Positions 1 through 6,684 of a DNA stretch of 13,093 bases are shown piece after piece; the stretch's first letter is position 1; every line of letters starts with the position of its first letter. Both the position numbers and the translations under genes were made by a program. Under the pieces are notes generated by a model. The model searched no databases. It was not told the DNA's origin and saw only the letters and a list, made by a program, of their open reading frames with translations. The stretch comes from Hyphomicrobiales bacterium (lineage in GTDB: Bacteria; Pseudomonadota; Alphaproteobacteria; Rhizobiales; Aestuariivirgaceae): positions 1-13,093 of the forward strand of contig JAAURV010000050.1 of NCBI GenBank assembly GCA_012032065.1, given 5' to 3'.

Positions 1-126
1 CGCAGGTCATGAAGGCCACCGCATCCGGCATGGTGAAATTATTGGATTGATCACGCGAAGTCTGCCTCCCAGCCGATAGATGTGGTGCGGTCCGCCACCT
101 CGAAGACATGGGGAAAATTGGGGGGT
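1..126 (-). pseudogene. Decayed 3' fragment of a second frcA-like sugar ABC ATPase gene
   Basis: Bases 5-126 align by eye with bases 299-419, the 3' part of the intact frcA, at roughly three quarters identity; the stretches around 5-16, 30-38 and 101-117 are exact or nearly so. The corresponding frcA residues are about 210-250. Relative to frcA the copy has lost one base near position 40-50 and one near 84-86, so no single frame reads through. Pieced across frames, the minus strand still spells PHVFEVADR, then HIYRLGGRL, then FTMPDAVAFMT, matching the FrcA C-terminus. The similarity ends near 126, so the 5' part of this gene is missing. It may continue past the left edge. It could be a decayed tandem duplicate of frcA or the tail of a related sugar ABC ATPase. 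The homology is seen directly; the origin is inferred. Confidence 0.75.
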
Positions 127-259
127 ACGAGCGTGAGGAGTCTGCCTTTTCTTTACGTCAACGTTAGATTCGGGTAGCAGTCTAACTCTTTAATGGAGCG
201 TCTGCCGGGCTGCCGGCCGGGCGCGTGACCGAGACTCGGAGCCTTCTTGCGAACGCCCC

Positions 260-1042
260 TCAAGTGGCCATCAGTTCCTGGGGCGGGGCCTTGGCACCGG
301 TCATGAAGGCGACAGCGTCGGACATGGTGAAGTCCTTGGGCTTTATGGTGCAAAGTCTTGCTCCCAGCCTGTGGATGTGGATGCGGTCGCAGACCTCGAA
401 GACATGGGGCATGTTGTGGGAGATCAATATGATCGGCAGACCGCGCTTTCTCACATCGCGGATAAGTTCCAACACACGGCGCGACTCTTTCACGCCAAGC
501 GCGGCGGTGGGCTCATCCATGATAACGACCTTGGACCCGAATGCCGCCGCGCGGGCCACGGCAACACCCTGGCGCTGGCCGCCGGACAACGTCTCCACCG
601 CCTGATCGATGTTCTGGATCGTCATCAGCCCGAGTTCGGAGAGTTTGTCGCGCGCGAATTTTGCCATGGCGGAGCGGTCTGTGAGGCGGAAGAACTGGCC
701 CAAGGGACCGGGTTTTCGCAATTCACGACCGAGGAACATGTTGTCGGCGATCGACAGGGCGGGCGACAGCGCCAGATTCTGATACACCGTTTCAATACCC
801 GCATTGCGTCCGTCCTGCGGCGACTTGAAATGAACCATCTGCCCATCCAGCTTGATTTCGCCGTGATCGGGCGTGACCGCGCCGCATAGCGCCTTGATCA
901 AGGTCGACTTGCCTGCGCCGTTGTCGCCAATGACGCCCAGGATTTCGCCCGGATAAAGATCGAAATCCGCATGATTGAGCGCCACCACGTGGCCATACTT
1001 CTTGGTGAGGCCGCGCGCCTGGAGGATCGGTTCTTTTGACAT
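260..1042 (-). CDS. frcA: Sugar ABC transporter ATP-binding protein, FrcA type
   Basis: This 260-residue cytoplasmic ATPase energises a sugar importer. One complete ABC domain is visible: Walker A GDNGAGKST (39-47), Q-loop at Gln88 (VYQNLAL), signature LSGGQ (152-156), Walker B VVIMDEP (172-178) with catalytic Glu177, and the switch His209. Most sugar ATPases of this class (RbsA, XylG, MglA) are double-domain proteins of about 500 residues; the single-domain length is typical of the fructose-type FrcA of rhizobia, as is the overall wording of the sequence (for example SIADNMFLGRE and MSDAVAFMTGAK). The ATG at 1042 has an ideal TAAGGAGG ribosome site five bases upstream. It follows frcC by 10 bases and should be co-transcribed with frcB and frcC. 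The family assignment is firm; the exact sugar (fructose, mannose or ribose in characterised relatives) is inferred. Confidence 0.88.
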   Translation of the reverse strand: MSKEPILQARGLTKKYGHVVALNHADFDLYPGEILGVIGDNGAGKSTLIKALCGAVTPDHGEIKLDGQMVHFKSPQDGRNAGIETVYQNLALSPALSIADNMFLGRELRKPGPLGQFFRLTDRSAMAKFARDKLSELGLMTIQNIDQAVETLSGGQRQGVAVARAAAFGSKVVIMDEPTAALGVKESRRVLELIRDVRKRGLPIILISHNMPHVFEVCDRIHIHRLGARLCTIKPKDFTMSDAVAFMTGAKAPPQELMAT

Positions 1043-1047
1043 GCATT

Positions 1048-1055
1048 CCTCCTTA
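1048..1055 (-). promoter_or_regulatory. frcA ribosome binding site overlapping the frcC stop codon
   Basis: On the minus strand TAAGGAGG is a full match to the anti-Shine-Dalgarno sequence. Its first three bases are the TAA stop of frcC, and the ATG of frcA follows five bases later. Ribosomes ending on frcC therefore finish on the frcA ribosome site, which favours coupled translation of permease and ATPase. It also fixes the frcA start. Confidence 0.85.
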
Positions 1056-2132
1056 CTGCGAAGCGCGCCGCAGCCACTGGTCGAGCGCCACAGCGACGAT
1101 CACGAGGCAGCCTGACGCGAAGAGTTGCCAGTAGCTGTCCACGCCGGCCAGCGCCAGGCCCGTGTTAAAGACACCGACGATGATGGCGCCGAGAACCGAA
1201 CCGATGATCGAGGCGCGCCCGCCGAACAGCGACGTGCCGCCGATCACCACGGCGGTGATCGAATCGAGCGCCACGGTTTCAAAGGCAATGGGGCTCATCG
1301 AACCGACACGGCCGATGGCGACCCACGCGCCAAAGGCGCAGATCAGGCCCGCCAGCGCATAAACCGAAATGAGCGTGCGATCGATCTGCACGCCAGACAG
1401 CATCGCGGCGTCCGGATCGTCGCCCACGGCCGTGACATGGCGCCCCCAAGCGGTCCGGTTCAGGAGATACCAGATCACGAAGGCGAGCGCGATCAACGCG
1501 AAGGACCCGTAGATGAAATTGGCCCCGCCAATGTTGAAGGCCGTGCCGAACCACAGAAGCTCCGGCGCTTTCTCATTCAATGCGGCGGGACGGACGGACT
1601 CTGAGCCCGTGTACCAGAGCTTCAGGGCGTTGTAGACGTAAAGGGTGCCAAGCGTCACGATCAGGGGCGGAATGCGCGCCTTGGTGACCAGCACGCCATT
1701 GACAAGGCCCATCAACGTTCCAATCACAAGCCCCGCGGGAATGGCGAGATAGAACGGAATATCCGACAGCGTCGTGAGCCGCCCCATGACCATGGCGGAA
1801 ATCACCAGCATCGCTCCGACCGAAAGATCGATGCCGGCGGTGAGAATGACAATTGTCTGCGCGATGGCGACAATACCCACGACGGTAACCTGCTTCAGGA
1901 TGAGCGACAGGGTGCTCGCCGTCATGAAGTTGTCGGCGACGGCGCCAAAGGCGAGAACAGCCAGCAGAATGATTATCGCGGGAATGGCGGTAGGGTTCGC
2001 CCGCAGGAAGCTCCGCGCTTTCTGCAGCAGGCTTTCGTGCGCAAGATCGAAGCTTGCGACGTTCTGGTCAGCCTCGGCCAGCTTGGCTTCGAAGTCTGCG
2101 ATCGTCTTGGTTGGCGCGCTGCTGTCGCTCAT
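1053..2132 (-). CDS. frcC: Sugar ABC transporter permease, FrcC type
   Basis: An inner-membrane permease of 359 residues in the branched-chain-type permease family used by ribose, xylose and fructose importers (BPD_transp_2). A hydrophilic N-terminus of about 45 residues is followed by many hydrophobic segments, starting with AIIILLAVLAFGAV. The diagnostic segment ILTAGIDLSVGAMLVISAMV and the later VIGGTSLFGG loop are both present. Two ATGs lie close together at 2141 and 2132. The second is preferred: the GGGAGG ribosome site touches the first ATG directly but stands nine bases before the second. The long soluble N-terminus is usual for rhizobial FrcC. It lies 105 bases downstream of frcB, separated by a stable hairpin, and 10 bases upstream of frcA. 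The family is certain; substrate is inferred from the neighbours. Confidence 0.88.
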   Translation of the reverse strand: MSDSSAPTKTIADFEAKLAEADQNVASFDLAHESLLQKARSFLRANPTAIPAIIILLAVLAFGAVADNFMTASTLSLILKQVTVVGIVAIAQTIVILTAGIDLSVGAMLVISAMVMGRLTTLSDIPFYLAIPAGLVIGTLMGLVNGVLVTKARIPPLIVTLGTLYVYNALKLWYTGSESVRPAALNEKAPELLWFGTAFNIGGANFIYGSFALIALAFVIWYLLNRTAWGRHVTAVGDDPDAAMLSGVQIDRTLISVYALAGLICAFGAWVAIGRVGSMSPIAFETVALDSITAVVIGGTSLFGGRASIIGSVLGAIIVGVFNTGLALAGVDSYWQLFASGCLVIVAVALDQWLRRASQ

Positions 2133-2186
2133 CGAGCCCATCCTCCCACTTATCCAAGCCTGCAGTCTTGTAAAGCTGCATAGACA

Positions 2187-2210
2187 AAGGGCGACGATAC
2201 CGCCGCCCTT
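2187..2210 (-). terminator. Hairpin between frcB and frcC (attenuator or mRNA-stabilising element)
   Basis: As minus-strand RNA this forms a 10-bp stem, AAGGGCGGCG with CGUCGCCCUU, around a GUAU loop; all ten positions pair, one as G-U. In the opposite strand the same position is an A-C mismatch, so the fold suits the frc transcript. It begins 27 bases after the frcB stop. No real U-run follows (UGUCUAUG), so it is more likely a partial terminator or a 3'-end protector that keeps binding-protein mRNA above permease and ATPase mRNA, a common arrangement in ABC operons. Structure is seen; role is inferred. Confidence 0.65.
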
Positions 2211-2237
2211 CGCATAGTCAAGATGCCGGGAACCGAA

Positions 2238-3254
2238 TTAGCCCCAGCAGAGCTCGGTGCCCTTCGCGGTGTCGAGCGAGGGAACGCCGTCCGCCGGCTT
2301 GTCGGTAATCAGGTTGACGCCGGTGTTGTAGAAACCGAGGCCTTCCGACACGGTCGGCTTCGAGCCGTCCTTGGCGAAGGCGGCGATGGCTTCGATGCCC
2401 TTCGCCGCCATGAGCAGCGGATATTGCTGCGAGGTGGCGCCGATAACTCCCGACTTGACCGAGGCAACGCCCGGGCAGCCGCCGTCGACCGAGACGATCA
2501 GGACGTCCTTTTCCTTGCCGGCGGCCTTCAGCGCGGCAAAGGCACCCTCGGCGGCAGGCTCGTTGATGGTGTAAACGAGGTTGATGCTCGGATCCTTGGC
2601 AAGCAAGGTTTCCATTGCCTTCTGGCCGCCCTCGGGGTTTGCACCAGATGCTTCATGGCCGACCACGCGCGAATCGTTCTCGGAGCCCATGACCTTGAGG
2701 TCGGGTACTTCGATGCCGAAGCCCGTGAGGAAGCCGGTATCGCGCTGGACGTCGACCGAGATGTTGTCCCTGTTGATGTTCAGCATGGCGATCTTGGCAT
2801 CCTTCGCCTTGTCGCCGAGCTGCGCCTTGGCCCACTGTCCGATCAGAACGCCCGCCTGGAAATTGTCGGTGGCGAAGGTGATGTCCTGGGCTTCCTTATC
2901 GCCGAGTTCGGTGTCGAGCGAAATCACGAGAATGCCCGCGGCGCGGGCAGCCTTCAGGGCGGGGCCCACGTCATCGTTCGACGGCGTGATGAGGATGCCC
3001 TTCACGCCGGCGGCGACGCAGTTTTCAATGGCCGTGATTTGGGGCGATGCATCGCCATCCTTTTCACCGGCGAATGACTGGAGTGCAATGGCCTGTTCGC
3101 CAGCTGCCTTTTCGGCACCTTCCTTCATTTTCACGAAGAAGGGATTGGTGTTGTTCTTGGTGATCAGGCAAGCGCCGGTGTCAGCCGCCTGGCTCGCAGA
3201 GGCGAGGCCGATCATGGCGACGCCGAAGAGCGCGGTTTTGAGAAGTGTCTTCAC
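2238..3254 (-). CDS. frcB: Periplasmic sugar-binding protein, FrcB type
   Basis: A secreted solute-binding protein of 338 residues in the ribose/LacI-like periplasmic binding family (Peripla_BP_4). It has a classic Sec signal peptide: MKTLLK, a hydrophobic stretch to residue 19, and a cleavage site after SQA at about residue 23. The mature protein begins ADTGACLITKNNTNPFFVKM, the usual first strand and ligand loop, and later shows GILITPSNDD, VISLDTE and VYTINEP, the alternating strand and ligand-loop pattern of type I binding proteins. The start is GTG at 3254, with AGGGAG eight bases upstream; an open frame to 3356 exists but would bury the signal peptide behind 34 residues. First gene of the minus-strand operon and divergent from the regulator gene. 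Fructose-type specificity is inferred from the FrcA neighbour. Confidence 0.87.
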   Translation of the reverse strand: MKTLLKTALFGVAMIGLASASQAADTGACLITKNNTNPFFVKMKEGAEKAAGEQAIALQSFAGEKDGDASPQITAIENCVAAGVKGILITPSNDDVGPALKAARAAGILVISLDTELGDKEAQDITFATDNFQAGVLIGQWAKAQLGDKAKDAKIAMLNINRDNISVDVQRDTGFLTGFGIEVPDLKVMGSENDSRVVGHEASGANPEGGQKAMETLLAKDPSINLVYTINEPAAEGAFAALKAAGKEKDVLIVSVDGGCPGVASVKSGVIGATSQQYPLLMAAKGIEAIAAFAKDGSKPTVSEGLGFYNTGVNLITDKPADGVPSLDTAKGTELCWG

Positions 3255-3355
3255 TTGGATTCTCCCTAGAAACAGCCCCGGACCGGGCGGAAAGTCAGTT
3301 TTGATGGATGCGATTTGAAGGCCAATGCTTGTCGCCAAGCCTGACCTTGGTTTCA

Positions 3356-3384
3356 ATTCTGGACTCGGTAGGCCGTAGAGTCAA
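3356..3384 (-). promoter_or_regulatory. Candidate sigma-70 promoter for frcBCA
   Basis: On the minus strand TTGACT (3384-3379) is a five-of-six match to the -35 consensus. After a 17-base spacer comes CAGAAT (3361-3356), a four-of-six match to the -10. Transcription would start near 3350, giving frcB a leader of roughly 95 bases. The -35 lies inside the outer arm of the palindrome at 3378-3416, so a bound regulator would cover it. Predicted by inspection only. Confidence 0.45.
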
Positions 3385-3416
3385 CAGATAAATCATTCCG
3401 ATTTACTTATTGACTC
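3378..3416. promoter_or_regulatory. Divergent operator candidate (39-bp imperfect palindrome) for the ROK regulator
   Basis: Left arm GAGTCAACAGATAAATC (3378-3394) and right arm GATTTACTTATTGACTC (3400-3416) are inverted copies matching at 14 of 17 positions around the spacer ATTCC. Each outer end contains TTGACT reading outward, a -35-like hexamer for both divergent genes. ROK repressors such as NagC, Mlc and the rhizobial FrcR family bind AT-rich palindromes, and this is the only long palindrome I see between frcB and frcR. Binding by the adjacent FrcR is an inference. Confidence 0.6.
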
Positions 3417-3440
3417 ATCCTGTAGGCTGCGGGAAGCTTG

Positions 3441-3471
3441 CCGAAAAATCGGACACTCGCCAAAAGGCGAG
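3441..3471 (+). promoter_or_regulatory. Two AAAA-loop hairpins in the frcR leader
   Basis: CCGA-AAAA-TCGG (3441-3452) is followed after three bases by CTCGCC-AAAA-GGCGAG (3456-3471), a perfect six-pair stem. The second ends four bases before the GGAGG ribosome site of frcR (3476-3480), so it could influence frcR translation. Structures are visible; a function is not shown. Confidence 0.35.
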
Positions 3472-3490
3472 GCGGGGAGGAAGGTTGGCC

Positions 3491-4722
3491 GTGAGCCTCG
3501 ACCAGAGCGGCGGAACTACGACGGCCAACCCAGGGGCGGCCTTGTCCCGGGGGACGCGGCAGCTTGGCTTAAGGCTCTACAACGAACGTCTGGCGCTCAC
3601 CCTTATCCGCAAGCACGGGAGCCTTCCCAAGGCCGAAATCGCGCGGCTCACGGGTCTCTCGGCACAGACGCTGTCGGTCATCGTGCGGCAGCTCGAAAGC
3701 GACGAGCTTCTCGTTAGGGAAACCCCGACGCGGGGCCGGGTGGGACAGCCTTCGGTGCCGTTCAAGCTCAACCCCGACGGGGCTTTCTCGATTGGCCTCA
3801 AGGTTGGCCGGAGATCGGGCGATCTGATGCTGCTTGACCTTACCGGCAAGGCGCGGAACGCCGTGCACCGGCCTTACGACTTTCCCGCACCGGACAAGCT
3901 TCTGGCTTTCGTTGGGGAGGGTCTCAAGGAGCTTCTCGCCGGGCTTTCGCCAACGCTCCGCAACCGCATCTGCGGGCTTGGCATCGCGGCTCCCTTCGAG
4001 CTCTGGAACTGGGAAGAGGAAACCGGCGTTCAGCACGACATCATGGCGGCCTGGCGCGGCATCGATCTCACCCGGGAAATCGCCAAACTTTGCGACTGGC
4101 CCATCCATTTCTGCAACGACGCCACCGCCGCCTGCGCCGCCGAACTGCTGTTCGGCCAAGGCGGGACCTATCGCGATTACGCCTATTTTTACATCGGCTA
4201 CTTCGCCGGCGGCGGCATCGTGATCAACGGAAATCTGTACCAGGGGCGGGGAGGCAACGCCGGGGCACTGGGGTCCTTCCCCATCCCCGGCGAAGCCCCC
4301 GGAAGCACCCAGCAGCTGATCAGGCAGGCATCGTTCCATGGGCTCGAGCGCTTTCTCGCCAAGGCGAAGCATGACCCCGACATGCTGTGGCGGAACACCA
4401 CCGACTGGAGCGGGGCGGAGGCGGAGTTGCAGCGCTGGATTGGCCCCGCGGCGAAAGCCCTGGCGATTGCCGCGGCGGGGGTTTGCTCGGTTCTCGAATG
4501 CCGCGCCGTGGTCATCGACGGCGCCATGCCGCCTGCCGTCCGAACGCGGCTTGCGGCCGCGACCCGGCAGGTTTTGGAGCGCTTGCCGCTGATGGGAATC
4601 AGCCCGTCGATATCTACGAGGGTTCGATCGGCGCCGAGGCTCGCGTGCTTGGGGCCGCGAGCCTGCCGCTGTTCGCCAATTTCATGATCGACCGCGACAT
4701 TCTGTTCAAGGAGACAATCTGA
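3491..4722 (+). CDS. frcR: ROK-family transcriptional repressor, FrcR type, with apparent one-base frameshift near 4606
   Basis: A DNA-binding regulator of the frc genes. It has an N-terminal winged helix (about residues 15-85, with AEIARLTGLSAQTLSVIVRQ as the helix-turn-helix) and a ROK sugar-kinase-like domain (GLGIAAPFELW, CNDATAACAAELLFGQG, GYFAGGGIVINGNLYQGRGG). The start is taken as GTG 3491, ten bases after GGAGG; an upstream TTG at 3410 falls inside the operator palindrome. The reading frame is good to about 4606 and then turns to unrelated sequence ending at 4687. Moving one frame restores a typical ROK ending, VDIYEGSIGAEARVLGAASL and on to a TGA at 4720-4722. One base appears to be missing, either a true mutation or a sequencing error. 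The CxCGxxGC zinc motif of many ROK proteins is not seen. Divergent from frcB; overlaps the mutarotase gene by one base. Confidence 0.82.
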
Positions 4723-5153
4723 TGCTGAAGGGCATTGATCCCCTGCTCGGCCCCGAGCTCCTGCGCGTGTTGCGGGCCATGGGACATGGCGACGAGATCG
4801 CCATTGTGGACGCCAACTATCCCGCCGAAGAGCACGCCAAGCGCCTGGTGCGGATGGACGGCCACGGCGCCCCCTTGATCGCCGACGCCATTCTCTCGGT
4901 GATGCCGCTCGATCAGATGGTGCCTCACGCTGCCTACCGTCCCGCAGCCTACAACGACCCGGCAGCGCGCGAGCCGGTGTTCGCCGACTTCGAGGCGGTC
5001 ATTGCCCGGCGCGAGCCTAAACACCAACTCTCGGTTTTAACCGGCGATGCATTTTATTCGCGGGTCCGCGCCGCCTTCGCCATCGTAGCTTCGGGCGAGC
5101 GGCGCCTCTATGGCAACCTCATCCTCAAGAAGGGCGTGGTTCACCCGGATTGA
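4722..5153 (+). CDS. RbsD/FucU-family sugar mutarotase
   Basis: A 143-residue cytoplasmic enzyme expected to interconvert sugar anomers so that the right form reaches a kinase or isomerase. Recognised by the FucU/RbsD pattern: RAMGHGDEIAIVDANYPAEE at 18-37 with the conserved His22 and Asp30, and LYGNLILKKGV near the C-terminus with Tyr130 and Asn132. The length fits FucU (about 140 residues). ATG 4722 shares its A with the TGA that would end full-length frcR (TGATG), and AAGGAGA lies seven bases upstream, so it is co-transcribed and probably translationally coupled with the regulator. FucU-like rather than RbsD-like by its motifs, but fucose, ribose or fructose as substrate cannot be told from sequence. 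Followed by a terminator. Confidence 0.85.
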   Translation: MLKGIDPLLGPELLRVLRAMGHGDEIAIVDANYPAEEHAKRLVRMDGHGAPLIADAILSVMPLDQMVPHAAYRPAAYNDPAAREPVFADFEAVIARREPKHQLSVLTGDAFYSRVRAAFAIVASGERRLYGNLILKKGVVHPD

Positions 5154-5159
5154 TCCGCC

Positions 5160-5181
5160 CGGCCCATCTCGGCCGTTTTTT
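5160..5181 (+). terminator. Intrinsic terminator of the frcR-mutarotase unit
   Basis: CGGCC (5160-5164) and GGCCG (5171-5175) form a five-pair GC stem around CATCTC, followed at once by six T. It begins six bases after the mutarotase stop codon. Short stem but classic layout. Confidence 0.75.
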
Positions 5182-5683
5182 GATTCACAGTTCAAGACAG
5201 CTCGAACGCCATGCCGCGCACGACATGGTTGCGCGAAGTTTTTGAGCCGATTCAACCACGTTTTCGAAATCCGCTTCCTGACTCAAGGGAGGCCCGCCGC
5301 CTTTTTGCAATTGATTTCATCACTATCGCCATCCTTCCTCCAATTTCTCAAAGAGATAGATTTCGCCATGCAGTGAACGGAAAAGTCGCATCTGTTGCAA
5401 TTCCCGCTTATGATAACAATATGTTAACCAGATTGTCTTCAGTATCAGTCCACCGAAGGCGGAAAGATGTGCCCTTGGAAGACCTCTGCGACGACGAGAT
5501 TATATCCGTCTGCCGATGCCTCAATATTTCTCGCTTTTTAAATGAAGAACATGAAATTCACTTCAGATAATTGATAATCTAACTTCTATTTTCGATGTAA
5601 CATATTGATTCTAAATTATTTAATCTGATTTTGAAATCGAGGCTTATTCGCCTCTAAAATATTGATCCCCTGTCATTTCCGAA

Positions 5684-5726
5684 CGTCATTGCGAAAATTT
5701 AAGCTGCCTTCGAAACGGCAATGACG
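5684..5726. repeat. Inverted repeat with 9-bp arms
   Basis: CGTCATTGC (5684-5692) and GCAATGACG (5718-5726) are perfect inverted copies separated by 25 bases. It lies just downstream of the AT-rich stretch. There is no T-run, so it is not an obvious terminator. Its form resembles small dispersed palindromic elements of alphaproteobacteria, but only one copy is seen here. Confidence 0.5.
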
Positions 5727-6201
5727 CATGCCGCTTTATTTTTCATGTTTCACATGAGGAGTATTTTGACCCAAGATGCACTCCGTTACCCTACTGTATC
5801 ATGGTTAACGTTGCGTACTTCGGCACCTCAAAGATTGCGGAATTGCAGTACGCCTCCTTGGACGGCGCAGCTGCCTTCCTATCTGGTCTCCGGCGGTGAA
5901 CGTGACCAAGTGCAGCGCGCACTCGAACCCGATCCTGGTACCGGTGGCGCATTCTTCGAACATTATGGAAATGATCCGAGGGGCGGAGGTGTTCTCGCTT
6001 GCAACCGTAAGGTTCACCTGGATTGCTGCGATCGAAGGCCTTCAGTCTCTCGCCAGGTTTGTCACTGCAGGCAAACCGCACACACACAAGCGCGCCTCGC
6101 GAGAGGAGACCCATCGATCGGTCAAGGCAAACTCGAAGGCTGCGCGCCGGCGCTCGCCAACATCCATTTCCAAGCCCCATTGGCTTCATCGAAGCTGAGG
6201 G

Positions 6202-6217
6202 GCGGGTTCCAACCCGC
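6202..6217. repeat. Short perfect palindrome GCGGGTT-CC-AACCCGC
   Basis: Seven-base arms (6202-6208 and 6211-6217) flank a CC centre. It is followed by a GC-rich patch with further self-complementarity around ATTCCCGCGGGGATGAC (6231-6247), a wording common in dispersed intergenic repeats. Other copies are needed to call it a repeat family. Confidence 0.4.
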
Positions 6218-6420
6218 GCTTGCGCTCGCGATTCCCGCGGGGATGACAGGCCAAAAGCGGCTTGGGGTTACATGGAACCAATCAAACTCTCTCCATGGCC
6301 GGACCGATTCATGCCAAACTCATTCAGCTCCAGAGTGATCAGGACCACCCTGGGCGTGGCGGCGGGTGGCGTTCTTAGTTCCTTGTTGAAGCAATCGTCA
6401 TGGGCATCGGATAGCCGGAT

Positions 6421-6609
6421 TCAGGATTCTAGAAATCCCGAATGAAACAAATCGGCGAAAGTCCCGCCCTTCATTCGTCTCACGCCCGCATGTGCAGCAA
6501 AGGCTGATTCGAACGCCGTCACCTCTTTGCCGTCAATCGAAATTGCCCGCTCAAATTCGAGCTTGGACTCCTCCGGCGTCCGGTCAAACGCTGCATCCAC
6601 TGCGTTCAA
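6421..6609 (-). CDS. Possible small protein or C-terminal gene remnant, 62 codons, unrecognised
   Basis: The frame reads an acidic, soluble 62-residue chain ending in RRMKGGTFADLFHSGFLES. Composition is protein-like (FDRTPEESKLEFERAI) and lacks the Arg/Pro/His bias seen in shadow frames of this GC-rich DNA. Against it, only TTG (6609) or GTG (6600) starts are available, neither has a ribosome site, and the frame is open upstream only to about 6664. It lies downstream of mutM on the same strand, beyond a likely terminator. It could be the tail of a lost gene. I do not recognise the family. Confidence 0.22.
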   Translation of the reverse strand: MNAVDAAFDRTPEESKLEFERAISIDGKEVTAFESAFAAHAGVRRMKGGTFADLFHSGFLES

Positions 6610-6657
6610 GATTCTGCGTTGGCCGAGCGCAAACAGGGCCCAAAACCTCCCTCTTCC

Positions 6658-6684
6658 AAAAAATTACTTCCACGATTCGTGAAA
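6658..6684 (-). terminator. Probable intrinsic terminator of mutM
   Basis: On the minus strand, three bases after the mutM TAG, UUUCACG and CGUGGAA pair (seven pairs, one G-U) around an AAU loop. After four bases (GTAA) comes a run of six T (6663-6658). The T-run is set off slightly from the stem, so efficiency is uncertain. Confidence 0.45.

Noticed and set aside
204..217. Hairpin GCCGG-GCTG-CCGGC downstream of frcA as a terminator
   Set aside because: A five-pair stem exists but there is no T-run on the transcript strand; too weak to call.
5211..5570. 119-codon frame after the terminator
   Set aside because: No ribosome site, no recognisable motif, and composition shifts sharply along it into the AT-rich stretch.
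5909..5930. T-loop-like TTCGAGT on the minus strand, suggesting a tRNA
   Set aside because: The flanking bases do not form a T-arm, and no acceptor or anticodon stem can be drawn.
6095..6106. CCTC-GCGA-GAGG stem with a GNRA-type loop, suggesting a structured RNA
   Set aside because: Only four pairs and no larger fold could be built around it.
5721..6338. 205-codon frame in the intergenic gap
   Set aside because: Unrecognised, with unusual Cys/Arg/His content, overlapping similar-sized frames and no suitable ribosome site at its ATG. Probably chance.
6311..6444. 44-codon frame resembling a signal peptide (ending SLLKQSSWASD and beyond)
   Set aside because: A hydrophobic run is present, but there is no ribosome site and nothing follows the presumed cleavage site.
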